DNA of 64,000 nt from Brachyspira murdochii DSM 12563 (GTDB lineage Bacteria; Spirochaetota; Brachyspiria; Brachyspirales; Brachyspiraceae). Under the pieces are notes generated by a model. That model worked only from the letters and a program-made list of their open reading frames with translations. It made no database searches and was not told the origin of the DNA. Where the stretch lies: NCBI RefSeq assembly GCF_000092845.1, contig NC_014150.1:2789510-2853509 (forward strand). The letters are read 5' to 3'. The translations under genes and the position numbers were made by a program. Within the stretch, counting starts at the first letter, position 1; every line of letters starts with the position of its first letter. This document shows positions 37,325-46,256 of the stretch, in pieces.

Positions 37325-37936
37325 TTATTTTTTAAATATGCCTAGAGGTTTTCCAACAGGAAGTACAACTCTGCCTAAATTTTTGTTTAATACTCCAGCA
37401 GCAGCACCATAGAAACCTAATAATCCAGCAGCAAGTTCAGATATGCCAGCTATAATTTGAGTTTCTTTAACTGCTATTCCTAAGTAATTTAATGCCATAG
37501 CTATTAAAAGTACATCTACAGCAACAAATATTAAAAATAATACCTTATGAGCTTCAGCCGCACCAAAAGTTAAAGGTCCTACAAGAAATAAATAACCTAT
37601 ACATACTACTCCAAATTGTCTGAAGTCAATAGTACTTTTCATTTCTTCTCCGAATACTCCTAAAGTAGTGAGCCAAATAAAAGCTACAGCCATCCAGAAT
37701 AATCCGAAAGCACCAAATACTGTTGCCCCAAATACATTTTCTTTTTTGAAGTCAATAATAGCAGCAACAAATTGTGTTATACAGCCAAGAAATATAGCCC
37801 AAGGAATAAGACCTGAAAATCCTGATGTAAGTCCCAATTTTTGTGTCGAAGCTACGAATGTTATTACTGCAAGCCCGAATAAACCGAATGGTGCTGGATC
37901 TGCAAGTGTTTGTGTTACTTTTACTTCATTGTTCAT
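37325..37936 (-). CDS. satP: Acetate/succinate transporter family protein (GPR1/FUN34/YaaH)
   Basis: This 203-residue inner-membrane protein has six predicted helices and the family signature DPAPFGLFGLAVITFVAS (an N-P-A-P-like motif) near residue 12. Further family features are GLIPWAIFLGCITQFVAAII and FGAFGLFWMAVAFIW. SatP-type proteins move acetate and succinate with protons, or form acetate channels. It fits a fermenter that excretes or takes up acetate. The ATG has AGGAG upstream and a clear promoter. The substrate range is inferred from the family. Confidence 0.9.
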   Translation of the reverse strand: MNNEVKVTQTLADPAPFGLFGLAVITFVASTQKLGLTSGFSGLIPWAIFLGCITQFVAAIIDFKKENVFGATVFGAFGLFWMAVAFIWLTTLGVFGEEMKSTIDFRQFGVVCIGYLFLVGPLTFGAAEAHKVLFLIFVAVDVLLIAMALNYLGIAVKETQIIAGISELAAGLLGFYGAAAGVLNKNLGRVVLPVGKPLGIFKK

Positions 37937-37968
37937 ATATGAATACTCCTATATCCTATTTATTACCT

Positions 37969-37996
37969 AGTATAGAAAAAAAAAAGGCTATGTCAA
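37969..37996 (-). promoter_or_regulatory. Promoter of the SatP-like gene
   Basis: On the minus strand TTGACA (37996-37991), a 16-base spacer and TATACT (37974-37969) lie about 33 bases before the start codon. Confidence 0.65.
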
Positions 37997-38645
37997 ATTT
38001 TACGCACATAAAATGATAAAAAATTTACAAAAAATATTAATTTATGTGATTTTTTTAGTTTTTTATTATATATTAATTCTAGTATAATTAATAGCAAGTA
38101 AATATTTAATAATATATATGTTTATATTTATATATATTTTATTTTATATTGAATTCACATGTAACTATAAAAAATGTAAACGGTTACTTTTTATTTGTGA
38201 ATATATATGCTCATTTTGAAATTTATTGAGATATAATTTTGTAAGTTTATCATTTTATGACAATAAATATAATATTGATTATTTTATGTATATAAAATAG
38301 GCAGATAGTTTAGTTTGAACAAATTAAAAATTGTAAATATAAATTGATTAATTATATACTAAAATTTAATGATATATCTATACAGCTATAATTGATTAAG
38401 AATGAATTTTTTAAATTTAGAATATTTTTTTGCATTGTAACTTTAGAGGCATTAGTAATTTTAAATAAACTCAGTAAAAAAGCTGATAATACATTTATAA
38501 AAGCATATAAATTGGTAAAATATATTTGTTTATATAATAATAAAAAATATTTATGTAATAATCAATATTATTGTGTAAAATATTAAATTTGTTAAAATTA
38601 TATATCAATAGTTTTTGAAACAATTATAATTATAAATTCAAAATG
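37997..38645 (+). other. AT-rich intergenic region without a supported gene
   Basis: About 650 bases. The only long frame (about 38392-38586, TTG start, no ribosome-binding site) has unconvincing composition. It holds a LacI-like palindrome at 38175 and a 24-base sequence at 38479-38502 that recurs at 46909-46932. Confidence 0.5.
38175..38188. promoter_or_regulatory. LacI-family-like operator candidate
   Basis: TGTAAACGGTTACT is a near-palindrome with the central CG typical of LacI/GalR-family operators, and resembles catabolite-responsive elements. It is about 240 bases upstream of the SatP-like gene. No such regulator is in the window. Confidence 0.3.
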
Positions 38646-39800
38646 CTATTCAGTTCTTCTTAGCATTATCATACTTATATCATCAGATAATATGTTATCT
38701 GAGAAAGATTTTAATTCTTTTATTATACAATCTTTTATTACATTAACATCTTTATGCGAATGTTTTATAAATGTGCTTTTTAAAAGTTCATCTCCAAACA
38801 TTTTGCCGTCTTTATCAAATATTTCATAAGCTCCGTCTGTAAATATAAATATGATATCATTATGATTTAGCTGTATTTCAGTTTCAGTATATTCTGTATC
38901 CTCCATCATACCAATTAGAGGTCCTCCTACATCGATTTCAATTATTTCATCTTTAGATTTGCATATGGGCTTTGGAGATCCTGCAGAGGAGCATATTAAT
39001 TTTCCTGTTTCATTATTATATATTGCATAAAACACAGATGCAAATAAATTTTTGTCAAAATTTTCTCCTATAAAGAAATTATTCATCTGCCTTAAAAATT
39101 CAGCAGGCTGAGTATTTTTAGAATCCATAATAACATGTGAATCAAAAAAAGATTTTATCAGTATAGTGAGCATACTAGCTGCCACTCCATGACCTGATAC
39201 ATCGGCAAGAAGTATAGCATACCAGCCGTCATTAATAGATTTTATGCCGCTGTAATCTCCTGAAACTTCATTAGGGGCATAATGGAATATTGATATATCA
39301 TTTTTTGGTATAGAAGTGTTTCCGTAGGAGAGAATAGATTTCTGAAGTTTTGAAGCATATTCAATATCCTGCTTTAATATGTTCATATACATAAGGTTAG
39401 ATTCTATAGCCTTTTTTAGTCTTATATATGCTTTCATTTTTGCTAGTAATATATCAGTATCCATAGATTTAAGAAAAAAGCCGTCAGCTCCGCATTCATA
39501 AGATTTTAGGCATTCACTTTTATTGTCAGTTGCAGTTAAAAATAAAACGGCTATATTTTTGAGTATGTTATCATTTTTTATATGTTCAGACAGTCTTGAA
39601 GCACCTGAATTTGGAAGCATATAATCTACAAGTATGCAGTCTGGTATTTTATCATAAGCCATATTCATAGCATCTTCATATGATAATGCTATATAAGATA
39701 AATATCCGGATTCTTTTAAAAACTTCTGCAGAAAGCTTGCATAATCTATATTAGAATCTACTATTAAAACTTTTTCTGTTAAAATATTACTATTTTTCAT
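38646..39800 (-). CDS. Response regulator with PP2C (SpoIIE-type) phosphatase output
   Basis: This 384-residue signalling protein has a receiver domain (about 8-128) with phosphorylation site D59 in ILVDYMLP and the conserved lysine in FFLKSMD. A helical linker follows, and then a SpoIIE/RsbU-type PP2C Ser/Thr phosphatase domain (about 170-383) with DVSGHGVAASMLT, CSSAGSPKPI, GGPLIGMMEDTEYTE, IIFIFTDGAYEI and DDISMIMLRR, the metal-binding aspartates included. Such proteins dephosphorylate anti-sigma-factor antagonists in partner-switching pathways. It lies 20 bases downstream of rodA on the same strand, so it is probably in the mrdA-rodA operon. Confidence 0.92.
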   Translation of the reverse strand: MKNSNILTEKVLIVDSNIDYASFLQKFLKESGYLSYIALSYEDAMNMAYDKIPDCILVDYMLPNSGASRLSEHIKNDNILKNIAVLFLTATDNKSECLKSYECGADGFFLKSMDTDILLAKMKAYIRLKKAIESNLMYMNILKQDIEYASKLQKSILSYGNTSIPKNDISIFHYAPNEVSGDYSGIKSINDGWYAILLADVSGHGVAASMLTILIKSFFDSHVIMDSKNTQPAEFLRQMNNFFIGENFDKNLFASVFYAIYNNETGKLICSSAGSPKPICKSKDEIIEIDVGGPLIGMMEDTEYTETEIQLNHNDIIFIFTDGAYEIFDKDGKMFGDELLKSTFIKHSHKDVNVIKDCIIKELKSFSDNILSDDISMIMLRRTE

Positions 39801-39820
39801 ATTAACTGCTTCTCAATATT

Positions 39821-41137
39821 TTAATGAACATATCTTCTAGCTTCTACATTAAATATCAAACCTATAGAAATAGAAAAAGTCCATATTGATGAACCTCCGC
39901 TGCTTATAAAAGGCAATGTTAATCCAGTAATAGGCATCATACCTACAACCATACCAATATTAATTATAACATGGCATAAAAACATGGCAATAACCCCAGA
40001 TACTATTAATGCACCTAATCTATCTTTGGCAAAATATGCTGCCATAGTTCCGCGTATAAATATAACTGAATAGGCAAGTACTACTAAAGCACTTCCAACA
40101 AATCCCCATTCTTCGCATATATTTGAAAATATAAAGTCATTTACCTGCTGCGGTATGAAATTTAATTGCGATTGACTTCCGCTTAAAAATCCTTCTCCGA
40201 ATAATCCTCCGCTTCCTACAGCTATGAGAGATTGTATAATATTATATCCTGAACTTAATCTAGTTAATTGAGGATTCATAAATACCAATAATCTTTGTTT
40301 TTGATACTCTTTTAAACCTATATCAAATATTAAGGCAGCACCCATACATAAAAATAATACAAAAAATGTAAATGATAGAAGACCCACATATTTACTGTTC
40401 ATATAAAAATTAAGCGTAAGTAAAAGAGCAGATACAAAAAGGAATATTCCAGCCAAATATCCTATATATATTCTTTGAGATAAGAAGTTAAAAAGCAAAT
40501 TATCTATATCATCAGACATTCTTTTATATTCCAAAAACATAGGTATTGAAAGCCCAACAACACCTATACTTATTAATGCTATAATATATCTGGTAGGAAC
40601 TCCTCCCACAAAAAGCATTATAAATACTATAAAACAATATACTAATACAGTACCCAAGTCTGGCTGAAGCAGTACCAAACCTATAGGTATAGCAATAAAA
40701 ACACCAGCCAAAGCAAAATACTTTATCTCTTTTATTTTGTCTCCTATTTGATCCAAATATCCTGCTAAAAATATTATAACTACAATTTTGCCGAACTCAG
40801 AAGGCTGCATACCAAATAACCAGCTGCTGCTGCCGTTTACAGTAGTTCCAACCCCCGGTATTAACACAAGTATAAGCACTCCAAGCATTGGTATATATAA
40901 AGACATTCTGTGTTCTGCTAATTTTGTATAGTTAATAAACATACTTATAAATATGAGTACAATTCCAGTAGCACAGAAGAATATAAATTTCAAAAACATC
41001 CAGCTAGTTTTACCAGATTCAGGAGAATATGTAGAAGAATATACAGCTATGGCACCTGCTGTCATTAAAAATATAACAGCTGCTAATATTTTCCAATCGA
41101 AGACAAATAATTTTTTTAATTCTTTTTTATCATTCAT
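39821..41137 (-). CDS. rodA: Rod shape-determining peptidoglycan polymerase RodA
   Basis: RodA is the SEDS-family glycosyltransferase that polymerises lipid II during cell elongation, working with PBP2. It has 438 residues and about ten membrane helices. Family motifs include GTTVNGSSSWLFGMQPSEFG near 100-120, LLQPDLGTVLVY, VNDFIFSNICEEWGFVGS and the C-terminal ITGLTLPFISSGGSS. AAGGAT precedes the ATG, and the gene overlaps the upstream mrdA by 8 bases, so translation is coupled. FtsW is the paralogous alternative, but pairing with a PBP2-type gene argues for RodA. Confidence 0.93.
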   Translation of the reverse strand: MNDKKELKKLFVFDWKILAAVIFLMTAGAIAVYSSTYSPESGKTSWMFLKFIFFCATGIVLIFISMFINYTKLAEHRMSLYIPMLGVLILVLIPGVGTTVNGSSSWLFGMQPSEFGKIVVIIFLAGYLDQIGDKIKEIKYFALAGVFIAIPIGLVLLQPDLGTVLVYCFIVFIMLFVGGVPTRYIIALISIGVVGLSIPMFLEYKRMSDDIDNLLFNFLSQRIYIGYLAGIFLFVSALLLTLNFYMNSKYVGLLSFTFFVLFLCMGAALIFDIGLKEYQKQRLLVFMNPQLTRLSSGYNIIQSLIAVGSGGLFGEGFLSGSQSQLNFIPQQVNDFIFSNICEEWGFVGSALVVLAYSVIFIRGTMAAYFAKDRLGALIVSGVIAMFLCHVIINIGMVVGMMPITGLTLPFISSGGSSIWTFSISIGLIFNVEARRYVH

Positions 41138-43139
41138 ATTTTATCCTTTCATCTTCATTTGCATCTTTTTTATCTTCTTCTTTTTGCTGTTCACCATCAA
41201 TATTTTCTGGATTTTCACCATTTTCCTGTTCTTCTTTCATTTTTTCTCTTGCTAATCTTATCTGCTGATAAATATACTGCATTCTAGCATATATAACGTT
41301 TCTAGCCTCAACAGCATTTTCTCCTCCTAATATAGAGCGAAGCATTGCAGTAGCAATAGGTCCTGCAGTAGCACCTCCGCCGCCGCCGCTATGCTCTAAC
41401 ATCACTGTAACAGCTACCATATCATCAGTAGGTCTAGGATTATAAGGTCCGAATATTGTTACCCAAGTATGGTCTTTACCTTGAGCATTCTGAGCAGTAC
41501 CTGTTTTTGCTGCCAATTTTATATGAGGAGACCAAGCACCGTTTCTTGCTGTACCGCCAGATACCGCCATTCTCATACCTTCTTTTACTACTGTAAATAT
41601 GTTCTTATCTATATCTAGCTTTTTGATTATAATTTTATCATTATTGTATATAACCTCATCAGTCTGAGAACTTCTTATTTCTTTAACAACATGAGGTCTG
41701 TACATAACTCCGTCATTAATTATAGCTGAAGTAGACATATGTACAGCTATAGGGGTAGCAGACATGTATCCCTGACCTATAACATACTGAATAGTGTCTC
41801 CGTCCCACCAATATTCGCCAATTTTTCTTCTTTTCCAATCGGCACTAGGAACGACTCCAACTTTTTCACCAGGTAAGTCTATACCTGTAATGTCTCCGAA
41901 ACCTAGCATTTCAGCGTATCTTTTTATAAAGTTAGGACCAAGCTCATATGCCAAGTTGTAGAAATATGTATTGCATGAGAACTGAATGGCCCTGTACATA
42001 TTTACATAACCATGCTGACCAGTACATCTGTAGAACCTATTTTCAAGAAGCATACCGCCTCCGCAGTATCTTGTAGTATTTACTCCTATTCTTTTTTCAG
42101 CTAAGGCTCCTACAGCTGTAACTAGTTTGAATGTTGAAGCTGGTGGGTATCTTCCTCTTATAGCTTTGTTCCAGAATGGATTTGCAGGGTTGTTAATAAG
42201 TTCTGCATACTTTTGTCTGTCTATTTTACCTATAAATATATTAGGATCATACCAAGGAGAGCTTACCATTGCTAATATTTCGCCTGTAGTAGGTTTTGAT
42301 ACTATTACAGTTCCTACTTGTCCTCTTATTAGGTCTTCAGCATCCTTTTGTATTTTAGAATCTATGCTTAATATAAGTTTTTTTCCCGGTATAGGCTTTC
42401 CTATTGCAGGACTTATAGTCTCTTTTACTCTGTTTCTTGAGTCTACTATCCACTGAACATAACCGTCTATTCCTCTAAGTTCTTTATCATAAAATTGTTC
42501 AACACCTTCTTTACCTATTACGCTGTTTCTTCTGTATCCCTCTGCCTGTTTGCTTTCAAACTCTTCCTGTGATATGTTTCCTATATATCCAAGTACATGC
42601 GTCATAGTTTCGCCAAGAGGGTAGTGTCTTACCGATTTGCTGCCGTAATAAACCCCTGGATATTCTTCAGATCTCTCCGCTAAATAACTCATTTGTGCCA
42701 TGCTTATATTTTCTGATATCTCTACTGATTCATAGCTGTTTTTTGATACTTTCTCTAAACTTGATTTTATATGTCCTAAATCTATATTAAATACTTTTGA
42801 AACTCTGTATAATAATTCCTCTCTCTCAAAATAATTTTTTGGAAGATAAACTGGTATCATATACATTGTGTATGTTTTTATATTTTCAGCTACTATAATA
42901 CCGTTTCTGTCATAAATTTCACCTCTGTATGCATCTATAGGTATTATCTGTTCTTTATTATTTCTTGCCAAACTGTCATAATGTTCATTTTGTATTATCT
43001 GAAGATAAAATAATCTTAATAACAGCAATGTTGTTACAAGTACTGATATTATAAATACAACTATTAATCTTTTTCTATATTTGAAGTCTTCGCTTATAAT
43101 TTTTTTGTCTTTATTTAATTCTATTTCTAAAAAATTCAT
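41130..43139 (-). CDS. mrdA: Penicillin-binding protein 2 (elongation transpeptidase)
   Basis: This is the class B PBP that cross-links peptidoglycan in the elongasome with RodA. The 669 residues comprise a short cytoplasmic tail, one membrane helix (about 24-48), a pedestal domain (about 60-240, with RGEIYDRNGIIVAENIK) and the transpeptidase domain. Catalytic motifs are S335-x-x-K338 in YPPASTFKLV, S388-C-N390, and K545-T-G-T in AAKTGTAQN. The C-terminal tail (about 645-669) is unusually acidic and Glu/Asp/Lys-rich. AGAAGG lies upstream of the ATG. It is first in the mrdA-rodA-phosphatase operon. Confidence 0.95.
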   Translation of the reverse strand: MNFLEIELNKDKKIISEDFKYRKRLIVVFIISVLVTTLLLLRLFYLQIIQNEHYDSLARNNKEQIIPIDAYRGEIYDRNGIIVAENIKTYTMYMIPVYLPKNYFEREELLYRVSKVFNIDLGHIKSSLEKVSKNSYESVEISENISMAQMSYLAERSEEYPGVYYGSKSVRHYPLGETMTHVLGYIGNISQEEFESKQAEGYRRNSVIGKEGVEQFYDKELRGIDGYVQWIVDSRNRVKETISPAIGKPIPGKKLILSIDSKIQKDAEDLIRGQVGTVIVSKPTTGEILAMVSSPWYDPNIFIGKIDRQKYAELINNPANPFWNKAIRGRYPPASTFKLVTAVGALAEKRIGVNTTRYCGGGMLLENRFYRCTGQHGYVNMYRAIQFSCNTYFYNLAYELGPNFIKRYAEMLGFGDITGIDLPGEKVGVVPSADWKRRKIGEYWWDGDTIQYVIGQGYMSATPIAVHMSTSAIINDGVMYRPHVVKEIRSSQTDEVIYNNDKIIIKKLDIDKNIFTVVKEGMRMAVSGGTARNGAWSPHIKLAAKTGTAQNAQGKDHTWVTIFGPYNPRPTDDMVAVTVMLEHSGGGGGATAGPIATAMLRSILGGENAVEARNVIYARMQYIYQQIRLAREKMKEEQENGENPENIDGEQQKEEDKKDANEDERIKYE

Positions 43140-43289
43140 GCATAAACCTTCTTAATAATTATTAATTAATATAAGTAATATTATACTAACAAAAAATTTT
43201 TATCAATACTATAAGTAACGGTATTTTTTACTGTATTATTAATATTATTAGTTTATTTATATAATTTATATAATTTATATAATAATAGA

Positions 43290-43334
43290 ATGTTTCAGCA
43301 TTAAAAATAATTAATATTTAAAATGCTGAAACAT
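43290..43334. repeat. Perfect 13-bp inverted repeat downstream of the redox island
   Basis: ATGTTTCAGCATT (43290-43302) and AATGCTGAAACAT (43322-43334) can form a long hairpin with a 19-base AT-rich loop. It lies 56 bases beyond the stop of the minus-strand flavoprotein gene and may be its terminator, although the following T run is interrupted. Confidence 0.6.
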
Positions 43335-43389
43335 ATAATTTTATAATAAAAAATATTATAAAAAGTGATATTGATTAAGTATTCTTATA

Positions 43390-43893
43390 TTAATTTTGCT
43401 GCAAATACTTATGATATTCATTTAAATCCAAATTATCAGTATTAGCATGATATATACATAATGGATTTTCTGCTTTCAAACCTAAATATTTAAAACTTGT
43501 TGTTATAGGAGATAGTATAGTATTAATACCAAACTCCAAAGAATCATAAAAAGATTTCTCTCCTCCTGCAGTAGTAATTATTTGAAAAGTTTTTCCTTCT
43601 AAACATTTGCTTTCGCTGCCATAAAGTATATCAGTTAAAACAGTATCCTCCCATTCTTTTAATAGGCTCGGAGTGCTGAACCAAAACAATGGAAACTGAA
43701 ATATTATTTTATCATGTTCTTTTAATAAAGATATTTCTGACTTCACATTGTCTTTACTTATTTTATTATCTTTATATATTTCATTTAAATTATGAATTGT
43801 AATGTCTTTAAAATCTTTTATTGATTCTAATAGTTTACGATTGACTTTAGAATCATTCCAATAGGTATGTGAAAAAATTATAAGTGTTTTCAT
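43390..43893 (-). CDS. NAD(P)H:quinone oxidoreductase-like flavoprotein (KefF/YwrO family)
   Basis: This 167-residue cytoplasmic protein has the flavodoxin-like fold of the NQO family: IIFSHTYWNDSKVNRKLLES for the FMN phosphate loop, then IIFQFPLFWFSTPSLLKEWE and ITTAGGEKSFYD. These enzymes reduce quinones or other electrophiles by two electrons with NAD(P)H. It has no signal peptide, in contrast to the three exported flavodoxins nearby. AAGGAG precedes the ATG. It is the last gene of the minus-strand redox cluster. The substrate is unknown. Confidence 0.85.
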   Translation of the reverse strand: MKTLIIFSHTYWNDSKVNRKLLESIKDFKDITIHNLNEIYKDNKISKDNVKSEISLLKEHDKIIFQFPLFWFSTPSLLKEWEDTVLTDILYGSESKCLEGKTFQIITTAGGEKSFYDSLEFGINTILSPITTSFKYLGLKAENPLCIYHANTDNLDLNEYHKYLQQN

Positions 43894-43937
43894 TTTATTT
43901 TTCTCCTTTGATGTATTAATTTTTATTTTATTATTTT

Positions 43938-44597
43938 TTAAATATTATTATTTTTTCTAATTTTTATTTTTGGTAAATAGTAGCTTATAAATATAAATAA
44001 ACCCATTATAGATAAATAATCCATAAAGAAAAGTATTACAGGCTCTTCATAATTAAAAAAAGCAAACTCTACAAGCAAAAACATTTTATTGTATAATTCT
44101 CTTTTTATAAATGAAATAATACCATATACAGCAATTAATGAAGCTATTATTAACGCTATTTGTTTTTTTATATTGATAAACTTTTTACTCATATTGATAA
44201 ACATACCCCAATGCATTCCTAAATGTGCCGACATAAATATAAATCCCCAAGAGCTTGAAATCATATGAAGACGTCTTGTAAACATTCCGCTGTTATGAAT
44301 ATTCAAAAATCCAAGCACCCTTTGAGAAAATAGTATTCCGCTTATCATTAATCCTATCATACATAAAAAAAGCATAGTATTAATAAATGTACTTAAAACC
44401 CTATTAAAATTATATTTTCCTTTAGGCAAGTTTTTGTACCAATTAAAATTAAGTATATGATGAAGTATAAAAAATATAAAAAGAAGAAAACCCAAATATT
44501 CATGTACGGCATCTCCAGTAAAATGATATGCCATCAAAATAAAAAATAGTAAAGTCATTATTATGTCTACAGTTGTTTTTATTATTTTTTTAGTCAT
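43938..44597 (-). CDS. DUF4405 membrane protein, b-type-cytochrome-like
   Basis: This 219-residue protein has about five membrane helices (about 9-27, 35-50, 70-92, 112-132, 143-165, and a further one near 190-208). Histidines fall at helix positions that could ligate haem: H25, H32, H46, H47, H111, H125 and H129 (YHFTGDAVHEYLGF, HHILNF, RLHMIS, SAHLGMHWGMF). This matches the DUF4405 / cytochrome b561-like architecture, which passes electrons across the membrane. It lies 39 bases after a flavodoxin lipoprotein gene on the same strand, so electron transfer to exported flavodoxins is a reasonable hypothesis. Haem binding is inferred only. Confidence 0.72.
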   Translation of the reverse strand: MTKKIIKTTVDIIMTLLFFILMAYHFTGDAVHEYLGFLLFIFFILHHILNFNWYKNLPKGKYNFNRVLSTFINTMLFLCMIGLMISGILFSQRVLGFLNIHNSGMFTRRLHMISSSWGFIFMSAHLGMHWGMFINMSKKFINIKKQIALIIASLIAVYGIISFIKRELYNKMFLLVEFAFFNYEEPVILFFMDYLSIMGLFIFISYYLPKIKIRKNNNI

Positions 44598-44636
44598 TAT
44601 GTATTTTACTCCTTTTTATATTATTATATTAATTCT

Positions 44637-45323
44637 TTAATAATCCAACTTTCTAAGCCAATCTAAAACTTTATTTTTTGATGTTTTTACTTCTGGTCTG
44701 TATATTCCTATAGGCTCTAATATTTTGCAGTCATCTGGAAGTAAGTTTCTCAAATCTCTTATAGTTCTTGAAAGCCCTCCTGTTCCATGAGTACAAAATG
44801 GTATTATGGTTTTTCCAGATAGATCATAGCTTTCAACAAATGTGAAAATAGCCATAGGGCAAGTATACCACCAATTAGGAAAACCCAAAAATATAACATC
44901 ATAATCATCTATATTATTAACTCTTTGAGTAAGTCTTGGTCTTTCGTTATTATCCCTTTCTTTTCTAGCTTGATTAAGACATTCATCATAATCGCTTGAG
45001 TATTTATTTTCTGTTTTTATACTAAATAAATCGCCTCCTGTTTCCTCTTGTATCCATCCTGCAATTAATGCAGCATTGCCCGGAGAAAGTACGCTTGCAG
45101 ATGTTTCAGCATCTGGGTCTATAGATGAAGGATTTTCAACTACAGTATTATCTGCCCAAGTAAAATATGCTATTAATATTTTTGAATTGCTTTGAGTATA
45201 ATTAATATTAACATAATTATTTTGAGTATTATAATTATTATCACTTTCTATATTAGAAGTATTGTTATTTTTGCATGATATAACTATTGATAAAAGTAAA
45301 AAAATTAAGATTAAATTTTTCAT
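44637..45323 (-). CDS. Flavodoxin-family lipoprotein
   Basis: This 228-residue protein starts with a lipoprotein signal ending IVISC (Cys17), then an Asn-rich linker and a flavodoxin domain from about residue 48: ILIAYFTWADNTV at the FMN loop, VIFLGFPNWWYTCPMAIFTF with aromatic flavin contacts, and IPFCTHGTGGLSRTIRDLRN. It would be anchored in the envelope. It lies between the SDR gene (88 bases upstream) and the DUF4405 gene downstream. AGGAGG precedes the ATG. The electron donor and substrate are unknown. Similar exported flavodoxins occur in clusters of gut bacteria. Confidence 0.85.
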   Translation of the reverse strand: MKNLILIFLLLSIVISCKNNNTSNIESDNNYNTQNNYVNINYTQSNSKILIAYFTWADNTVVENPSSIDPDAETSASVLSPGNAALIAGWIQEETGGDLFSIKTENKYSSDYDECLNQARKERDNNERPRLTQRVNNIDDYDVIFLGFPNWWYTCPMAIFTFVESYDLSGKTIIPFCTHGTGGLSRTIRDLRNLLPDDCKILEPIGIYRPEVKTSKNKVLDWLRKLDY

Positions 45324-45411
45324 ATAACCTCCTATTATTTTTTAATAGTACGCCTATTATTTATTTTTTTATGACATGTGGAAGCAAAAAATTATTAACA
45401 AGCTTAAAATA

Positions 45412-46245
45412 TTATTTATTATTTGATAATTCTCCATACCACCAAGAAGCTGTTACGCCTCCGTCCATAAGAAAATCACTTCCGGAAATAAAAGAGCCTC
45501 TATCACTCATTAAAAGCTCAGCCACATTTGCTACATCATCTGGAGTTCCTGCTCTTTTTGAAGGGCAAAGTTCAAGCATTTTTCTGTAGCTTTCTCCTCT
45601 TGGTCCGTTTAATTCATCATTGGCTAAAGGTGTAATTATTATACCGGGACTTATTGAATTTAACCTTGCTCCTCTTTTACCCCAATTTCCAGATTCATAC
45701 ATTACCCTTAAACAATTGCATCTTTTTGATAATTGATATGCCTTTAAAGTGTCTGTTGCTTTATCAAGTATAGGCAAAGATAATAATTTTTCAGTAGGAG
45801 TAGTTGCAAGTATTTTATTTTCTTCATCTGTCAAAGAACCTAAACGGTAGCCAGATTGTGAAGATATTGTTATACCGCTTCCTCCTTCTTCTATCACTTT
45901 ACCAAACTCTTCAAGAAGTACAGATGTTCCATATAAATCAACTTTTAAAATATCTTTAATAGATGCTTGAGACGGCGAAACTCCTGCAGCATTAACAAAA
46001 TATTTTATTTTTCCAAAACTTTTTGCAAAATCAATAAGTTTTAATATAGATTCTCTTGAAGAAATATCTGTTTCATATACAGAAGTTTGAAACCCAGCAT
46101 TATATAATATTTGAGATTCTCTTTCAGCATTTTTTATGTTTAAATCTGCAAGTACTATATGTTTTCCTATTCCCATTCTTCTGGCTATTGCAATTCCTAT
46201 AGAACCAGAGCCTGTTAAAACAAATACATCTTTTTTATTGTTCAT
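45412..46245 (-). CDS. Short-chain dehydrogenase/reductase
   Basis: This 277-residue NAD(P)-dependent oxidoreductase has the Rossmann motif TGSGSIGIAIARRMG (TGxxxIG type) near 12, an aspartate in VLADLN favouring NAD(H), NAAG near 88, ITISSQSGYR with the catalytic serine, and YQLSKRCN as the YxxxK pair. The C-terminal GSDFLMDGG is typical. SDRs act on alcohols, ketones or sugars; the substrate is unknown. A GGAGAA ribosome-binding site precedes the ATG. It lies 11 bases after a flavodoxin gene, so it belongs to the redox operon, and it is cytoplasmic. Confidence 0.9.
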   Translation of the reverse strand: MNNKKDVFVLTGSGSIGIAIARRMGIGKHIVLADLNIKNAERESQILYNAGFQTSVYETDISSRESILKLIDFAKSFGKIKYFVNAAGVSPSQASIKDILKVDLYGTSVLLEEFGKVIEEGGSGITISSQSGYRLGSLTDEENKILATTPTEKLLSLPILDKATDTLKAYQLSKRCNCLRVMYESGNWGKRGARLNSISPGIIITPLANDELNGPRGESYRKMLELCPSKRAGTPDDVANVAELLMSDRGSFISGSDFLMDGGVTASWWYGELSNNK

Positions 46246-46256
46246 TTTTATTCTCC

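Noticed and set aside
38392-38586. 64-residue plus-strand frame with a TTG start
   Set aside because: No ribosome-binding site, AT-driven Lys/Asn/Tyr composition, and no gene context; kept only as the site of a short repeat.
43290-43334. Inverted repeat as a mobile-element end
   Set aside because: Only one such pair, no transposase and no target duplication; a hairpin or terminator is more likely.
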